The position numbers and the translations under genes were made by a program. 64,000 nucleotides of DNA from Amycolatopsis vancoresmycina (GTDB lineage: Bacteria > Actinomycetota > Actinomycetes > Mycobacteriales > Pseudonocardiaceae). Where the stretch lies: contig NZ_JNYY01000003.1 of NCBI RefSeq assembly GCF_000716785.1, positions 372,001-436,000 on the forward strand, read 5' to 3'. Below the pieces are notes generated by a model. That model was given only the letters and a program-made list of their open reading frames with translations, was not told the DNA's origin and made no database searches. Shown one piece after another: positions 50,669 to 59,512 of the stretch (position 1 is its first letter; every line of letters begins with the position of its first letter).

Positions 50669-53347
50669 TCAGGGCTCGGTGCCCCAGCTCAGGGAGCCGG
50701 ACTGGTAGGCGGTGACCGTGGCCAGGTCGGCCCACGATGCCGCGACCCGGTAGCTGTAGTCGTTCGCCTGGTTGAACGCCGACCAGTCGGCCTTGGCCAG
50801 CCGGATCTGCAGCTCGCCCGAGTTCGCTCCGGCGGCGAGGGAACCGCTGCTGAAGGCGACCTCCACGTACGCGTCGGCGCCCGGCCGGGGCGTGCTCAGC
50901 TTCACCACGCGCAACGTGACGTTCCCGCAGCCGACGACCGCGTAGTCGCACCAGACCTGGTAGCTCGGGTTGGTCGCGTCGCCGGTGAACCAGTACCGTG
51001 CCGTGACGCCGGTCAGGGCGACGGGCGCGCTGCCGCGGTTGACGATCTGGAGGCTCGTGCGGATCTGGTTGTCGGCGGTGCCGCTGCCGGCTCGCTGCTG
51101 CACGGCGAGCGTGCCCGTGCCGGGGTCGCCGCCGGTGGTCGTCGTTGTGAACGTCACCGGGCTGCTCGGCGCGGACTGGTTGCCGGCCGCGTCCCGGGCG
51201 CGGACCGAGTACGTGTACGCCGTGCCGGGGGTGAGGCCGGTGAGCTGGTAGGTGGTGGTTGTCGTGCTGGCGACCGTTGCGCCGGCCGCGTTCAGGACGT
51301 CGTAGCCGGTGACGCCGACGTCGTCGGTGGCCGCCGTCCACGTCAGGGCGGCGCTGGTGCCGGCCGGGGTGGCGGTGAGCCCGGTCGGTGCCGACGGTGG
51401 GGTCGTGTCCCCTGTGGACGGTCCCGGCTGGCTGCCCCACACCACCGTGGAACCCTGGGCGAGCACCAGGTTCGGGTTGTCGGCGGGCGCGGATCCGCTG
51501 GGCGCCAGGCCGGTGTGCGACCAGTCGTTGGCCGCGTTCCACGTTCCGGTGCTGGTGATCCGGAACTGCACCTCCTTGCGGTAGCGGGATTGGCCACCCG
51601 GGGCGACGCCACCCGAGCACGGCACCTCGACGTAGTAGACCGCGCCGGAGAACTGGTGCAGCGTGGGCGCGTCGCACTGGTTGTATGCGCTGCTGACCGA
51701 GATCTGACTGGGCGTCGTGGCGCCGTCGAGGGTGAAGTAGTAGCGCAGGGCGCCGGTGAACGTGCGCGCCGACCACGCCGACTTGTTGATCACGTACGCC
51801 TTCACCTCGGTGAATGATCCGCCGTCGGGCTGGTTGAGCGCGCCCTGGGCCAGGATTTCCGGGCCGTCCGGGGTTTCCTGCGGTGGGAAGGCCGTCAGCG
51901 GCGTGCCGCCGTACTCGCCGTAGAGGCGGGCCAGTGCGCCCGTGAAGCCCGCGTTGTAGTCGAGGGCCACCTCGTTCATCGTGTAGTTGGTGCGGTCGTC
52001 GGTGTACGCGTCGTTGGCCGACGTGGGGCCGCCGACGAGGGCGCCGTAGAGGACGTGCCGGCTCTGCGCGGGCTCGTTGATGTTGTCGGCCCAGGAGCCG
52101 TGCGCCGTGCGGTGGTGCGGGTTGCGGGGCGGGTTGACGCCGAATCCGACCTCGAAGCTGGCACCGCGCGGGTTGTCGCCGAGTGCGTAGTTGATCTGCC
52201 GGACGGCGAAGTCGTGGTACGTGGTGGCGCGGGCGGGATCGGTGGCGCGCAACGAGTCCGAGTAGACGAGCGCCACGAACGCGGTGTTCGCCGCGTACCG
52301 CAGCGAGCCCCACTGGTCGAGCACGGCCTGGCCGCCGGGGGAGTACGGCACGCGCTGGCCGTTGACGCCGGTGGTCCACCAGTCCAGCCAGCGGTCGGCG
52401 TCCGCGATGTACTGCGGGTCTTGGGTGAGCTGGGCCAGCAGTACGTAGGCGCCGTAGGACTTGTCGTCCCAGGCCAGCGTCCAGCGGTAGGAGCGGGTGG
52501 CGGTCTGCGGTTCGGTGGACAGCTTCTGGTACTCGGTGCGCGCCTTGGTCAGGTACGCGGTGTCGCCGGTGGCCTTGTAGAGCCAGATCGCGCCCCACAC
52601 CAGTTCGTCCTGGTAGCCGCTCCAGGACTTGTAGAAGTTCTGGGCGTCGGTGATGCAGTTGGAGTAGACGCCCCGGTAGTTGTCGGCGAACGAATACAGC
52701 TGCTTGGCGTGGGTGAGCAGGGTGGCGGCGTAGGTGGGGTCGTCGGCCTGGAACACCATCGAGCCGGCGGCGAGCTGCGCGGCGGCTTCACCGGCGAGGT
52801 CCGAGCCGGGGCAGGAGGCGTCGATGCGGTAGGCGGGCCGCGCCATCGTCATCGTCTCCGCGGGGCCCCACCACTTGTGGTCGTCGTCGCCCTTGCCGAC
52901 CTGGCCGTAGAGCACGTTGGGCTGCGGGTGCGCCTTGATCAGCCAGTCGTCGCCCCAGCGCAGGTTCGAAAGCAGGGGCGCCCACTGGCCGGAGTTCCGG
53001 TACGCGGCGCCGTTCTCCAGAGCGCCCCAGGCGAGCATGGTCATGCTGAACTCGAAGGGCAGCCCGAACTTGACGTGGTCCCCGGCGTCGTAGAACCCGC
53101 CGGTGAGGTCCAGGCCGGCGTCCTTGCCGTCGTTGAGGGCGGACGGGCCGCGCCAGGAGACCCGGTTGCCGGCGGGGAGGGCGCCGGAACGCTGGGCGTC
53201 GTAGAACCAGACGGCTTTCTGCAGCGCCTCGCCGTAGTTGAACTTCCCGGCGGCGCCTGCGGGGACACCCGGGGCCACGAGCGCCAGGCCGAGCACGAGC
53301 ACGGCCACGACCGCCTGGGCCAACGCCTTCGTCGTTGAAGTGCGCAC
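50669..53347 (-). CDS. Secreted GH9 cellulase with CBM3-Fn3-CBM3
   Basis: An 892-residue endoglucanase. The signal peptide ends near GVPAGAA. The GH9 catalytic domain (about 37-480) has GFYDAGDHVKFGLPFEFSMT (catalytic Asp pair), NPHHRTAHGSW and NEVALDYNAGFTGAL (catalytic Glu region). A CBM3c-like module follows, then an Fn3 domain (DTTPPSAPTGLTATPAG) and a C-terminal cellulose-binding CBM3 (YWFTGDATNPSYQVWCDYAV). Processive endoglucanases of this architecture degrade crystalline cellulose. GTG start with GAGGAGA upstream. Two CelR/CebR-type boxes precede it. Confidence 0.94.
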   Translation of the reverse strand: MRTSTTKALAQAVVAVLVLGLALVAPGVPAGAAGKFNYGEALQKAVWFYDAQRSGALPAGNRVSWRGPSALNDGKDAGLDLTGGFYDAGDHVKFGLPFEFSMTMLAWGALENGAAYRNSGQWAPLLSNLRWGDDWLIKAHPQPNVLYGQVGKGDDDHKWWGPAETMTMARPAYRIDASCPGSDLAGEAAAQLAAGSMVFQADDPTYAATLLTHAKQLYSFADNYRGVYSNCITDAQNFYKSWSGYQDELVWGAIWLYKATGDTAYLTKARTEYQKLSTEPQTATRSYRWTLAWDDKSYGAYVLLAQLTQDPQYIADADRWLDWWTTGVNGQRVPYSPGGQAVLDQWGSLRYAANTAFVALVYSDSLRATDPARATTYHDFAVRQINYALGDNPRGASFEVGFGVNPPRNPHHRTAHGSWADNINEPAQSRHVLYGALVGGPTSANDAYTDDRTNYTMNEVALDYNAGFTGALARLYGEYGGTPLTAFPPQETPDGPEILAQGALNQPDGGSFTEVKAYVINKSAWSARTFTGALRYYFTLDGATTPSQISVSSAYNQCDAPTLHQFSGAVYYVEVPCSGGVAPGGQSRYRKEVQFRITSTGTWNAANDWSHTGLAPSGSAPADNPNLVLAQGSTVVWGSQPGPSTGDTTPPSAPTGLTATPAGTSAALTWTAATDDVGVTGYDVLNAAGATVASTTTTTYQLTGLTPGTAYTYSVRARDAAGNQSAPSSPVTFTTTTTGGDPGTGTLAVQQRAGSGTADNQIRTSLQIVNRGSAPVALTGVTARYWFTGDATNPSYQVWCDYAVVGCGNVTLRVVKLSTPRPGADAYVEVAFSSGSLAAGANSGELQIRLAKADWSAFNQANDYSYRVAASWADLATVTAYQSGSLSWGTEP

Positions 53348-53363
53348 GCTGTCTCCTCGAACC

Positions 53364-53377
53364 TGGGAGCGCTTCCA
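53364..53377. promoter_or_regulatory. CelR/CebR-type operator, proximal
   Basis: TGGGAGCGCTTCCA differs by one base from the known palindrome TGGGAGCGCTCCCA. It lies 17 bp upstream of the cellulase start. Confidence 0.8.
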
Positions 53378-53496
53378 GAGTGAGAGGGTAAGGAGTCGAA
53401 TTCGCGGTGTAAAGCAACGGCTGCGGCAGTAGGCGAATCGGCGGTGTGGCGTGGGCTGTCTGTCGTAAAGCGCGCGCTCCGAGACGGCCGCCTGAA

Positions 53497-53510
53497 TGGG
53501 AGCGCTCTCA
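53497..53510. promoter_or_regulatory. CelR/CebR-type operator, distal
   Basis: TGGGAGCGCTCTCA, one mismatch from the consensus. It lies 150 bp upstream of the cellulase and 48 bp upstream of the divergent gene at 53558, so it could affect both. Confidence 0.75.
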
Positions 53511-53557
53511 GTCGAGGTGGCCGGAACATCCGTGTGCCGACGGGAGTTGAGCCTGGC

Positions 53558-54331
53558 ATGACCTCCCTCGCAGACCGCACGGTCGCTGCCCTGCGCGCCG
53601 AGCACGACGTGCTCGCCGACCTCGCCCGCACCCTCACCGACGACCAGCTGGCCGCCACCAGCGGCGCTGCGGAATGGACCGTGGCCCAGGTCCTTTCCCA
53701 CCTCGGCAGCGGCGCGGAGATCGGCCGCGCTCCCATCGCCGAAGCCGCCGGGGAGACCGTGGCGGAGGAAGACCACCGGACGATCTGGGACCGCTGGGAC
53801 GCGTCCGAGCCGCGGGCGCAGGCCGAAGGCTTCCTCGAGCACAACAGCCGCTGGCTGGACACGGTCGAGGCGTTCACGCCGGAGCAGCGTTCGTCACTGA
53901 CCGTCGAACTCGGCTTCCTGCCGGAGCCGGTGCCGCTGCTGACCGCGCTGGGGATGCGGCTCAGCGAGGTGGCGAACCATTCGTGGGACGTGCGCGTGGC
54001 GTTGGACCCGAAGGCCGAAGTGGACGCCGGTTCGGCCGAAGTGCTCGTCGAGCTCCTGGCCGGGCCGATGGGGTTCCTGCTGGGGTTCTTCGGGAAGCCG
54101 GCCGAGCTCGCGGACCCGGTCTCGGTGGCGGTTCCCGGGGCGGGCCTGGTGATCGACGACGCGGTCACGGTGGTCGACCACATCGAGGCGCCGTCCGCGA
54201 CGTTCACCGGGCCGGCGGGGGCGTTCATCCGGTTGCTCAGCGGCCGGTTGAAGGCGCCGTATGACGAGGGGGTCGGCGTCGAGGGCGGCGTCACGCTGGA
54301 GGAGTTGCGGCGGGTGTTCCCCGGGTTCTGA
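53558..54331 (+). CDS. TIGR03083/maleylpyruvate isomerase-like protein
   Basis: A 257-residue DinB-like mycothiol-dependent metalloenzyme superfamily member: LTDDQLAATSGAAEWTVAQV with LSHLGSGAEI, then EVANHSWDVRVAL. The substrate is unknown. ATG at 53558. Divergent from the cellulase and sharing its upstream region. Confidence 0.85.
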   Translation: MTSLADRTVAALRAEHDVLADLARTLTDDQLAATSGAAEWTVAQVLSHLGSGAEIGRAPIAEAAGETVAEEDHRTIWDRWDASEPRAQAEGFLEHNSRWLDTVEAFTPEQRSSLTVELGFLPEPVPLLTALGMRLSEVANHSWDVRVALDPKAEVDAGSAEVLVELLAGPMGFLLGFFGKPAELADPVSVAVPGAGLVIDDAVTVVDHIEAPSATFTGPAGAFIRLLSGRLKAPYDEGVGVEGGVTLEELRRVFPGF

Positions 54332-54337
54332 GCGCGA

Positions 54338-54374
54338 CCGGGGTGCCTGCCTCGTTGGAAGGCAGGCACCCCGG
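54338..54374. terminator. Bidirectional terminator-like hairpin
   Basis: CCGGGGTGCCTGCCT and its exact complement (15 bp) with a 7-nt loop, between convergent genes. Confidence 0.8.
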
Positions 54375-54378
54375 GGGT

Positions 54379-54972
54379 TCACCGCCCGGTGTTCGGCTCG
54401 GAGCTTCCGCCGAGCAGCGATCCCAGCAGCTGGTTGACGACGCCTAGGGGTTCCAGAGGGGCTTCCGGGGTGCGTTCGGGTGCAGTAACCGCCGTCTCGG
54501 TCGGTGCCGAGGGGGAGGTCGCAGACGGCGGCGGCTGGGTGACCGGCTTTGCCGGTTCATTGCCGGACAGCATTCGCCGGCGGTCGGGCGGCGGTGGGGG
54601 CGGCGGGGGAGGAGGCGGCACGGAAGACGGCTTTCCTGGCCCGTTTTCCGGCGGCAAGGTGTACTGGAAGGAGTCATCGAGCGGCGGAGGGCTGGACTCC
54701 TTGGTCGGGTCGACGAGGTTCGTGTTCGACGGTGCCGGCGTGGAGGGCTGGTTGCCGTGGCCGAGCACGAGCGTACTGGCCATCGTCACCGCCGCCAACG
54801 CGGATGCGGCGGCGCCCCGACGCTTCCAGCCGATCCTCCGCCGGCTGGTCTCGTCAAGAACGTGACTCGCGGCGGACACCAGAAATACTCGGCGTCGTGC
54901 GCTCGGTAGAACTGGGGGTTTCTCGCGGAACTGCTGCGGCTCTTCTCTTCTCTGCCGATCCCTGGACACCAT
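54379..54972 (-). CDS. Proline-rich single-pass membrane protein, 197 aa
   Basis: A basic N-terminus, one hydrophobic helix (AAASALAAVTMASTLVLG, about 53-70), then a Pro/Ser/Thr-rich outer part with a run of eleven or more prolines and a C-terminal helix (LGVVNQLLGSLLGGS). No family recognised. ATG at 54972 has a weak ribosome site; an internal ATG before the helix is an alternative. Confidence 0.6.
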   Translation of the reverse strand: MVSRDRQRREEPQQFREKPPVLPSARRRVFLVSAASHVLDETSRRRIGWKRRGAAASALAAVTMASTLVLGHGNQPSTPAPSNTNLVDPTKESSPPPLDDSFQYTLPPENGPGKPSSVPPPPPPPPPPPDRRRMLSGNEPAKPVTQPPPSATSPSAPTETAVTAPERTPEAPLEPLGVVNQLLGSLLGGSSEPNTGR

Positions 54973-55249
54973 AGCTGCTGCTTCCCATGCACTCGGACGA
55001 TCCGGCTCAGTCGGAGGCCGGAAGGTTATCGGGGCAGCTGCTCGAGATTCCCGGTGGCCTTCGCAAGCGTGGGAAAGGCAGGATTGCGCTCACTCGAAAG
55101 GGTGGGTTCGGCGCGGTTTTAGTCCCGCTTTGGAGTGAAGTGTGGAGTGTCGGCGGCTGATCCCTGGCCGATATCTGCCATGATAAAATGTCACCTAAAG
55201 GTGTGAAAGTAACTCGATCGTGCGACTCGATCGGGGGAGGGCTATCGAA
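54973..55249. other. Intergenic region with AT-rich patch
   Basis: Around 55180-55240 it contains CACCTAAAGGTG (12-bp palindrome) and a direct repeat of CTCGATCG, within unusually AT-rich sequence. It is likely the promoter region for the proline-rich protein. No gene seen. Confidence 0.4.
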
Positions 55250-56677
55250 TCAGTCCACGTCGGACAGGTAGTGGAACTCGCGCAGCGTCACGGTTCCCTT
55301 GAGCACCCGCACGCCGATCATCCGCCCGGTGAACCCGGCCGCGACCTCTGTGGACAGATACCGCCCGTCGAACGCGCCCAGCACGTCCACCGCTCCGTTG
55401 TCCCGCAGCACCGACAACTCCACGAGGTCCGGCTCGGTCACCTCGCGGAACGGACCCGAAGCAGGCGGCCGGAGCGCCCGGATCCGCAGGGAAACGACAG
55501 CTCCGGCCGCGACGGCCGAAAGCGTCTGAACCGCCGGTCCGATCGCCAGCGTCGCCGTGACCGTCTCGCCGTCCGCCGTCAAGCCGTACCAATGCCGGTC
55601 GTCGATCCGGACCACGAACGCCGCCTTACCCGATGAAACATCCAGGCGGGCAACCGCCGTCCAGTACTCGTCCGATGCCCGGGTGAGCAGGAATCCACTG
55701 ATGACCAATTCTCCCGGCCCGGCCGAGCGAACCCGCGGCGATGCCCCCGGCGCGACCCACCGCGGGTGCAGCTCGGGAGTCGGGAAACCGTCACTGAAAC
55801 TGTTGTCCTGCTGAGGAACCGCGAACCGGTCCTCGGCCACCACCGGCCAGCCGTTCACCCAGTCCACCCCCGCCAGGAACGTCTCGCGGCCGTTGACGTG
55901 GAACTGCGGTGTCTTGCCCCGCGGCCGCACCCCCAAGTACACCATCGCCCAGCTGCCGTCCGGGCATTCGACCAGGTCGCCGTGGCCCGTGTTCTGGACC
56001 CGGTGCGTGGTGCTCCGGTGGGTCAGGATCGGGTTCGACGGCGCCGCCTCGTAGGGGCCTTCCAGCGCCCGGGCGCGGGCGATCGTGATCGCGTGGCCGC
56101 GTTCGGTGCCGCCCTCGGCCAGCAGCAGGTACCACCAGCCCTCGATCCGGTACAGGTGCGGGCCTTCCGGGGCCGCCAGGCCCGTGCCGTTCCACAGCGG
56201 CCTCGGCGCGGCCAGCATCGATCCGGTTGCCGGGTCGATCGGGACGCTCGCGATGCCGGGCAGCCGGAACGACGCCCACGTCAGGTGGCAGACGCCGGCC
56301 TCGTCCCAGCAGAGGTCCGGGTCGATGCCGTCCGTTCCGGCCACCTGGACCGGGTCGGACCACGGGCCGGCCGGGTCCTCCGCCGTCACGATCAGGTGGC
56401 CGCCGTGCAGGATGTTCGTTGTCACCAAATAGAACCGGCCGTCGTGGTGGCGCAGCGTCGGGGCGTAGATGCCCGTGTTCGCCGCGCCTTCGGACGGTGG
56501 TAGCTGGCTCGGGCGGGTCAGTGCGTGGCCCACCAGGTCCCAGGAAACCAGGTCCGTGCTCCGGCGGATCGGAACGCCCGGTACGTACTCGAAGCTCGAA
56601 TTAGCCAGGTAGTACGTGTCGCCGACGCGGCAGATCGACGGGTCCGGGTGGAACCCCGGGACGATCGGGACCGTCAT
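55250..56677 (-). CDS. Glycoside hydrolase family 43 protein
   Basis: A 475-residue beta-xylosidase/alpha-arabinofuranosidase-like enzyme. The five-bladed propeller motifs are GFHPDPSICRVGDTYYLANS (base Asp), DGIDPDLCWDEAG and PEGPHLYRIEGWWYLL (acid Glu). The C-terminal ~170 residues form the usual beta-sandwich. No signal peptide, so it probably acts on imported oligosaccharides. ATG at 56677 after GAGGAGACAGCG. 56 bp downstream of the DUF1996 gene and likely in one operon. Confidence 0.92.
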   Translation of the reverse strand: MTVPIVPGFHPDPSICRVGDTYYLANSSFEYVPGVPIRRSTDLVSWDLVGHALTRPSQLPPSEGAANTGIYAPTLRHHDGRFYLVTTNILHGGHLIVTAEDPAGPWSDPVQVAGTDGIDPDLCWDEAGVCHLTWASFRLPGIASVPIDPATGSMLAAPRPLWNGTGLAAPEGPHLYRIEGWWYLLLAEGGTERGHAITIARARALEGPYEAAPSNPILTHRSTTHRVQNTGHGDLVECPDGSWAMVYLGVRPRGKTPQFHVNGRETFLAGVDWVNGWPVVAEDRFAVPQQDNSFSDGFPTPELHPRWVAPGASPRVRSAGPGELVISGFLLTRASDEYWTAVARLDVSSGKAAFVVRIDDRHWYGLTADGETVTATLAIGPAVQTLSAVAAGAVVSLRIRALRPPASGPFREVTEPDLVELSVLRDNGAVDVLGAFDGRYLSTEVAAGFTGRMIGVRVLKGTVTLREFHYLSDVD

Positions 56678-56733
56678 CGCTGTCTCCTCTCGGGTGCCCG
56701 CCGCGACGATGGTGCGGCGGGCACCCGGGCGGG

Positions 56734-58497
56734 TCAGGCGTTGCAGGTCTTGTTGCGGTTGATGCAGTTGACGAGCTGGTTCATGATGCTCTGCGACATC
56801 ACGTTGGCGAAGTCGTCGTGGTCGGACAGCGGATTGTGCTTTTCGGACGGGAACAAGTCCACTTTGTACTGCTTCTTGACCTGGATGTCGTGCGGGATGT
56901 CGTAGACGAGCGTGATCCGCAGCTGCGGCACGGCCGTGAACCCGGCGGCGCAGCGCCCGGCCTTGTCCGGGAACACGATGTGCGTGCGGTGGTTGGCGCT
57001 GTCGGTGTTCTTGCCGTCCCAGCAGCTCGGGAAGTCGTGGATCCGCTCCACCTTGCTGCCTTCGGGGCAGATCGGGTACTTGTCGGTCAGCCGGTTCTCG
57101 AAGCCGGTGCAGGTCCACGCGGCCCGGGTGTTCTTGGTGCCGTTGATGGACGGCTTCGCGTCGCCGCTGAGCGCGCGCAGGAACTTCGGCATCGCCGTCA
57201 CCTTGCCGGCCGGGCTGCCGCGGAAGGTGATGCCGACCTTCGCCGGGCGCTGGATCTGACCGTCGTTCTCGGGCAGCTCGTTGTTGGCGTCCGGGCCGGG
57301 CAGCGGCGGTGCCGTCGTCGCGCCACCGTTGTTGCCGGCCGCCTGGCCGAGCGTGCAGGGCGCGAGCGTGTCGAGGCCCTGGGGGCGGGCTGCGGTGCGG
57401 CCGATGGCGATGGCCATCCGGTCGATGGTGGCGACGCGTTTGTCCTTGAGCGGGCCGAGGATGGCGTTCTGGACGAAGTTGGGGCCGCCCTGGCCCTGGG
57501 TGTCGGCCAGCCGCTGGTTCGCCTCCTGGATCTGCGTGTTCAGCAGCTGCAGGTTGCGGTCCACTTCGGCCTTGGCCGACGCCGGGACGGCGGGGAGCTT
57601 GCTCGCCACGTCCGGGCAGGTGATCTGCTGCTTCGCGCCGCCGGGCGCGCCGCCGCCGTTGCTCGCCGGGTTGCCGCCGGTGCCGGCCTGCTCCCGCAGC
57701 GTGCAGGGCGCGAGCGTGTCGAGGCCCTGGGGGCGGGCTGCGGTGCGGCCGATGGCGATGGCCATCCGGTCGATGGTGGCGACGCGCTTGTCCTTGAGCG
57801 GCCCGAGGATGGCGTTCTGGACGAAGTTCGGGCCGCCCTGGCCGCGGGTGCTGATCAGCCGCTTGTTGGCCTCGTCGATTTGCGTGTCGAGCAGGTCGAG
57901 GTTGCGGTTGACCTCGGCCATCGCCGAGTCGGGGACGTCGGGGAGCTTGCTGGCCACGTCCGGGCAGGTGATCACCGGGGAGGCGCCGGCCTGGGCGGCC
58001 TGGTCGCGGTCGCCGTCCGGGGACTTCGCCGGCGGGTTCTTCTCGCCGTCACCGGTGTCGATGCGCACCACCGGCCAGAAATAGGCCGATTTGTCCCCGT
58101 TCTTGCACGTGGTACCGGCCGCTTCGAGGCTCTTGTTGTTCGAGTCCGCATTGGACGAAAGGTTGCCGACGTAGTCGTGCAGGTGCTGGGCGCCGTTGCG
58201 GACGCCGGGCTGGGCGACGAAGTTGTCCGGGTTGAAGTGCTGGTTTTCGTTGCGGCCGCAGTCCACGGTGAACGTGCCGGTGGACGCGCCGCGCGCGTTC
58301 GCGGGGGCGGTGTTGTCCGGCGCCACCTTGAGGATGTCGATGTAGAGCGCCGGATCGGCCTCGTCGGCGCTGGCCTGGCCGGGCTCGCCGAACGTCGTCG
58401 CCGCCGCGATGCCGCCGGCGGCCACGGCCAGCGCGATGGCCGCGGTCGCGATCTTGGTTCGTCGGGAGATGCGGTGCTTTCCCGCGTTTCCGGGCAT
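56734..58497 (-). CDS. Secreted DUF1996 protein with duplicated insert
   Basis: A 587-residue protein with a signal peptide (RRTKIATAAIALAVAAGGIA). DUF1996 is split: the N-half (about 55-170, NGAQHLHDYVGN) and C-half (about 415-575, DFPSCWDGKNTDSANHRTHI) flank two copies (about 175-264 and 292-381) of a CPDVASKLP ... ATIDRMAIAIGRTAARPQGL module. The extracellular location and the GH43 neighbour suggest polysaccharide binding or processing. Start ATG at 58497; an upstream ATG exists but would precede the signal peptide by 29 residues. Confidence 0.85.
   Translation of the reverse strand: MPGNAGKHRISRRTKIATAAIALAVAAGGIAAATTFGEPGQASADEADPALYIDILKVAPDNTAPANARGASTGTFTVDCGRNENQHFNPDNFVAQPGVRNGAQHLHDYVGNLSSNADSNNKSLEAAGTTCKNGDKSAYFWPVVRIDTGDGEKNPPAKSPDGDRDQAAQAGASPVITCPDVASKLPDVPDSAMAEVNRNLDLLDTQIDEANKRLISTRGQGGPNFVQNAILGPLKDKRVATIDRMAIAIGRTAARPQGLDTLAPCTLREQAGTGGNPASNGGGAPGGAKQQITCPDVASKLPAVPASAKAEVDRNLQLLNTQIQEANQRLADTQGQGGPNFVQNAILGPLKDKRVATIDRMAIAIGRTAARPQGLDTLAPCTLGQAAGNNGGATTAPPLPGPDANNELPENDGQIQRPAKVGITFRGSPAGKVTAMPKFLRALSGDAKPSINGTKNTRAAWTCTGFENRLTDKYPICPEGSKVERIHDFPSCWDGKNTDSANHRTHIVFPDKAGRCAAGFTAVPQLRITLVYDIPHDIQVKKQYKVDLFPSEKHNPLSDHDDFANVMSQSIMNQLVNCINRNKTCNA
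57353..57840 (-). repeat. Intragenic duplication in the DUF1996 gene
   Basis: The block at about 57353-57492 repeats at 57701-57840 with an offset of 348 nt and about four mismatches in 140 nt, including conserved synonymous positions. Flanking parts of the modules are more diverged. Confidence 0.9.
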
Positions 58498-58569
58498 GGG
58501 GTCACTCCGTGGGTTCAGGGACAGGAGAATCCAGGGAATCCACCGGCCCGACCCCGGTGGGCGGTTCCC

Positions 58570-58583
58570 TGTTAGCGATAACA
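58570..58583. promoter_or_regulatory. LacI-type operator upstream of DUF1996-GH43
   Basis: TGTTAGCGATAACA: 5-bp arms around GCGA, a pattern typical of LacI-family sugar regulators. It lies 73 bp upstream of the DUF1996 start. Confidence 0.55.
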
Positions 58584-58765
58584 ATGCCCGTCTCGTGAAG
58601 TGTTCACCGATTTTCTCGGGGGATCAATGCGGTGCGGGCACGGCGTTATCGTGACCCGTGCACGCCCCGTTGTCCAGAGCTTTGTCCCGTGAGGAAAGAG
58701 TTCGGAAATGTGGTGAACCGCGGTGAACCGGCAGCCGTGTACCCCGGTGGAGCGTGGAGTGTGCG

Positions 58766-59494
58766 TCAGTTGTCCAGCGGGATCAGCTGCGGGGTTTCCC
58801 CGGGTCCGGCCGGGAACCAGGCCAGGAACGTGACGCCGTCCTCCTGCGCGTCGAACCGGGCGATGCGCGTCGATTCGGGCTCGTAGAAGACGTCGCCGGG
58901 GGTGAGCACCGACTCGGGTTCGCCTTCGATCGCGTAGACGGCGGAGCCCGTTTCGATGCTGCCGAAAACCGGTCCGTTGTGGACGTGCAGCCCGGGGCTG
59001 TGGTGCGGGGCGATGGTGATGCGGCGGGCTTCGAAATGGTCGATCACGCGCGGCGCGGGGAGCGGCTGCTCCAGCACCAGCGTGCGGGTGGCGGCCGGGA
59101 CGGCGGCGGCCTCGGCGTCGCCCACCGGGTCGCCGAGCTCGGTGGGGGTCCCGTCGGCGGGCAGTTCTTCGATCGCGAGGTGGGTCATCGAAGTGGTGTC
59201 GGTGGCGCCGTGCCAGTGCCACTCGCCGGCGTCGACGCGGACGGTGTCACCCGGCCTGATCAGCTGCGCCGGGCCGCCGTGGCGCTGGACGTACCCGGTG
59301 CCTTCGGTGACGACGAGGACCTGGCCGAGCGGGTGCCGGTGCCAGCGGGTGCGGGCCCCGGGCGCGAACTGCACGCGGTCGACCCGGGTGCGCGACGCGC
59401 CTTCGGGGACGGCGAGCGAGGTGATCCACGCGCTGCCGGTGACCGCGTCGGCCGGTGCGGGCGTGCTGGTGGACGGAACGTGACGGACGTGCAC
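58766..59494 (-). CDS. Bicupin protein
   Basis: A 242-residue protein with two cupin barrels. The first has RTRWHRHPLGQVLVVTEG and RVDAGEWHWHGA, the second SPGLHVHNGPVFGSIETG. Probably a metal-dependent quercetinase-like or carboxymuconolactone-associated enzyme; substrate unknown. It lies 18 bp downstream of a TetR gene on the same strand and is probably its target. Confidence 0.88.
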   Translation of the reverse strand: MHVRHVPSTSTPAPADAVTGSAWITSLAVPEGASRTRVDRVQFAPGARTRWHRHPLGQVLVVTEGTGYVQRHGGPAQLIRPGDTVRVDAGEWHWHGATDTTSMTHLAIEELPADGTPTELGDPVGDAEAAAVPAATRTLVLEQPLPAPRVIDHFEARRITIAPHHSPGLHVHNGPVFGSIETGSAVYAIEGEPESVLTPGDVFYEPESTRIARFDAQEDGVTFLAWFPAGPGETPQLIPLDN

Positions 59495-59512
59495 GTCGGT
59501 TCTCCCCGGGGT

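Noticed and set aside
58632..58886. Small plus-strand ORF antisense to the bicupin end
   Set aside because: Atypical composition, no ribosome site, no recognisable pattern.
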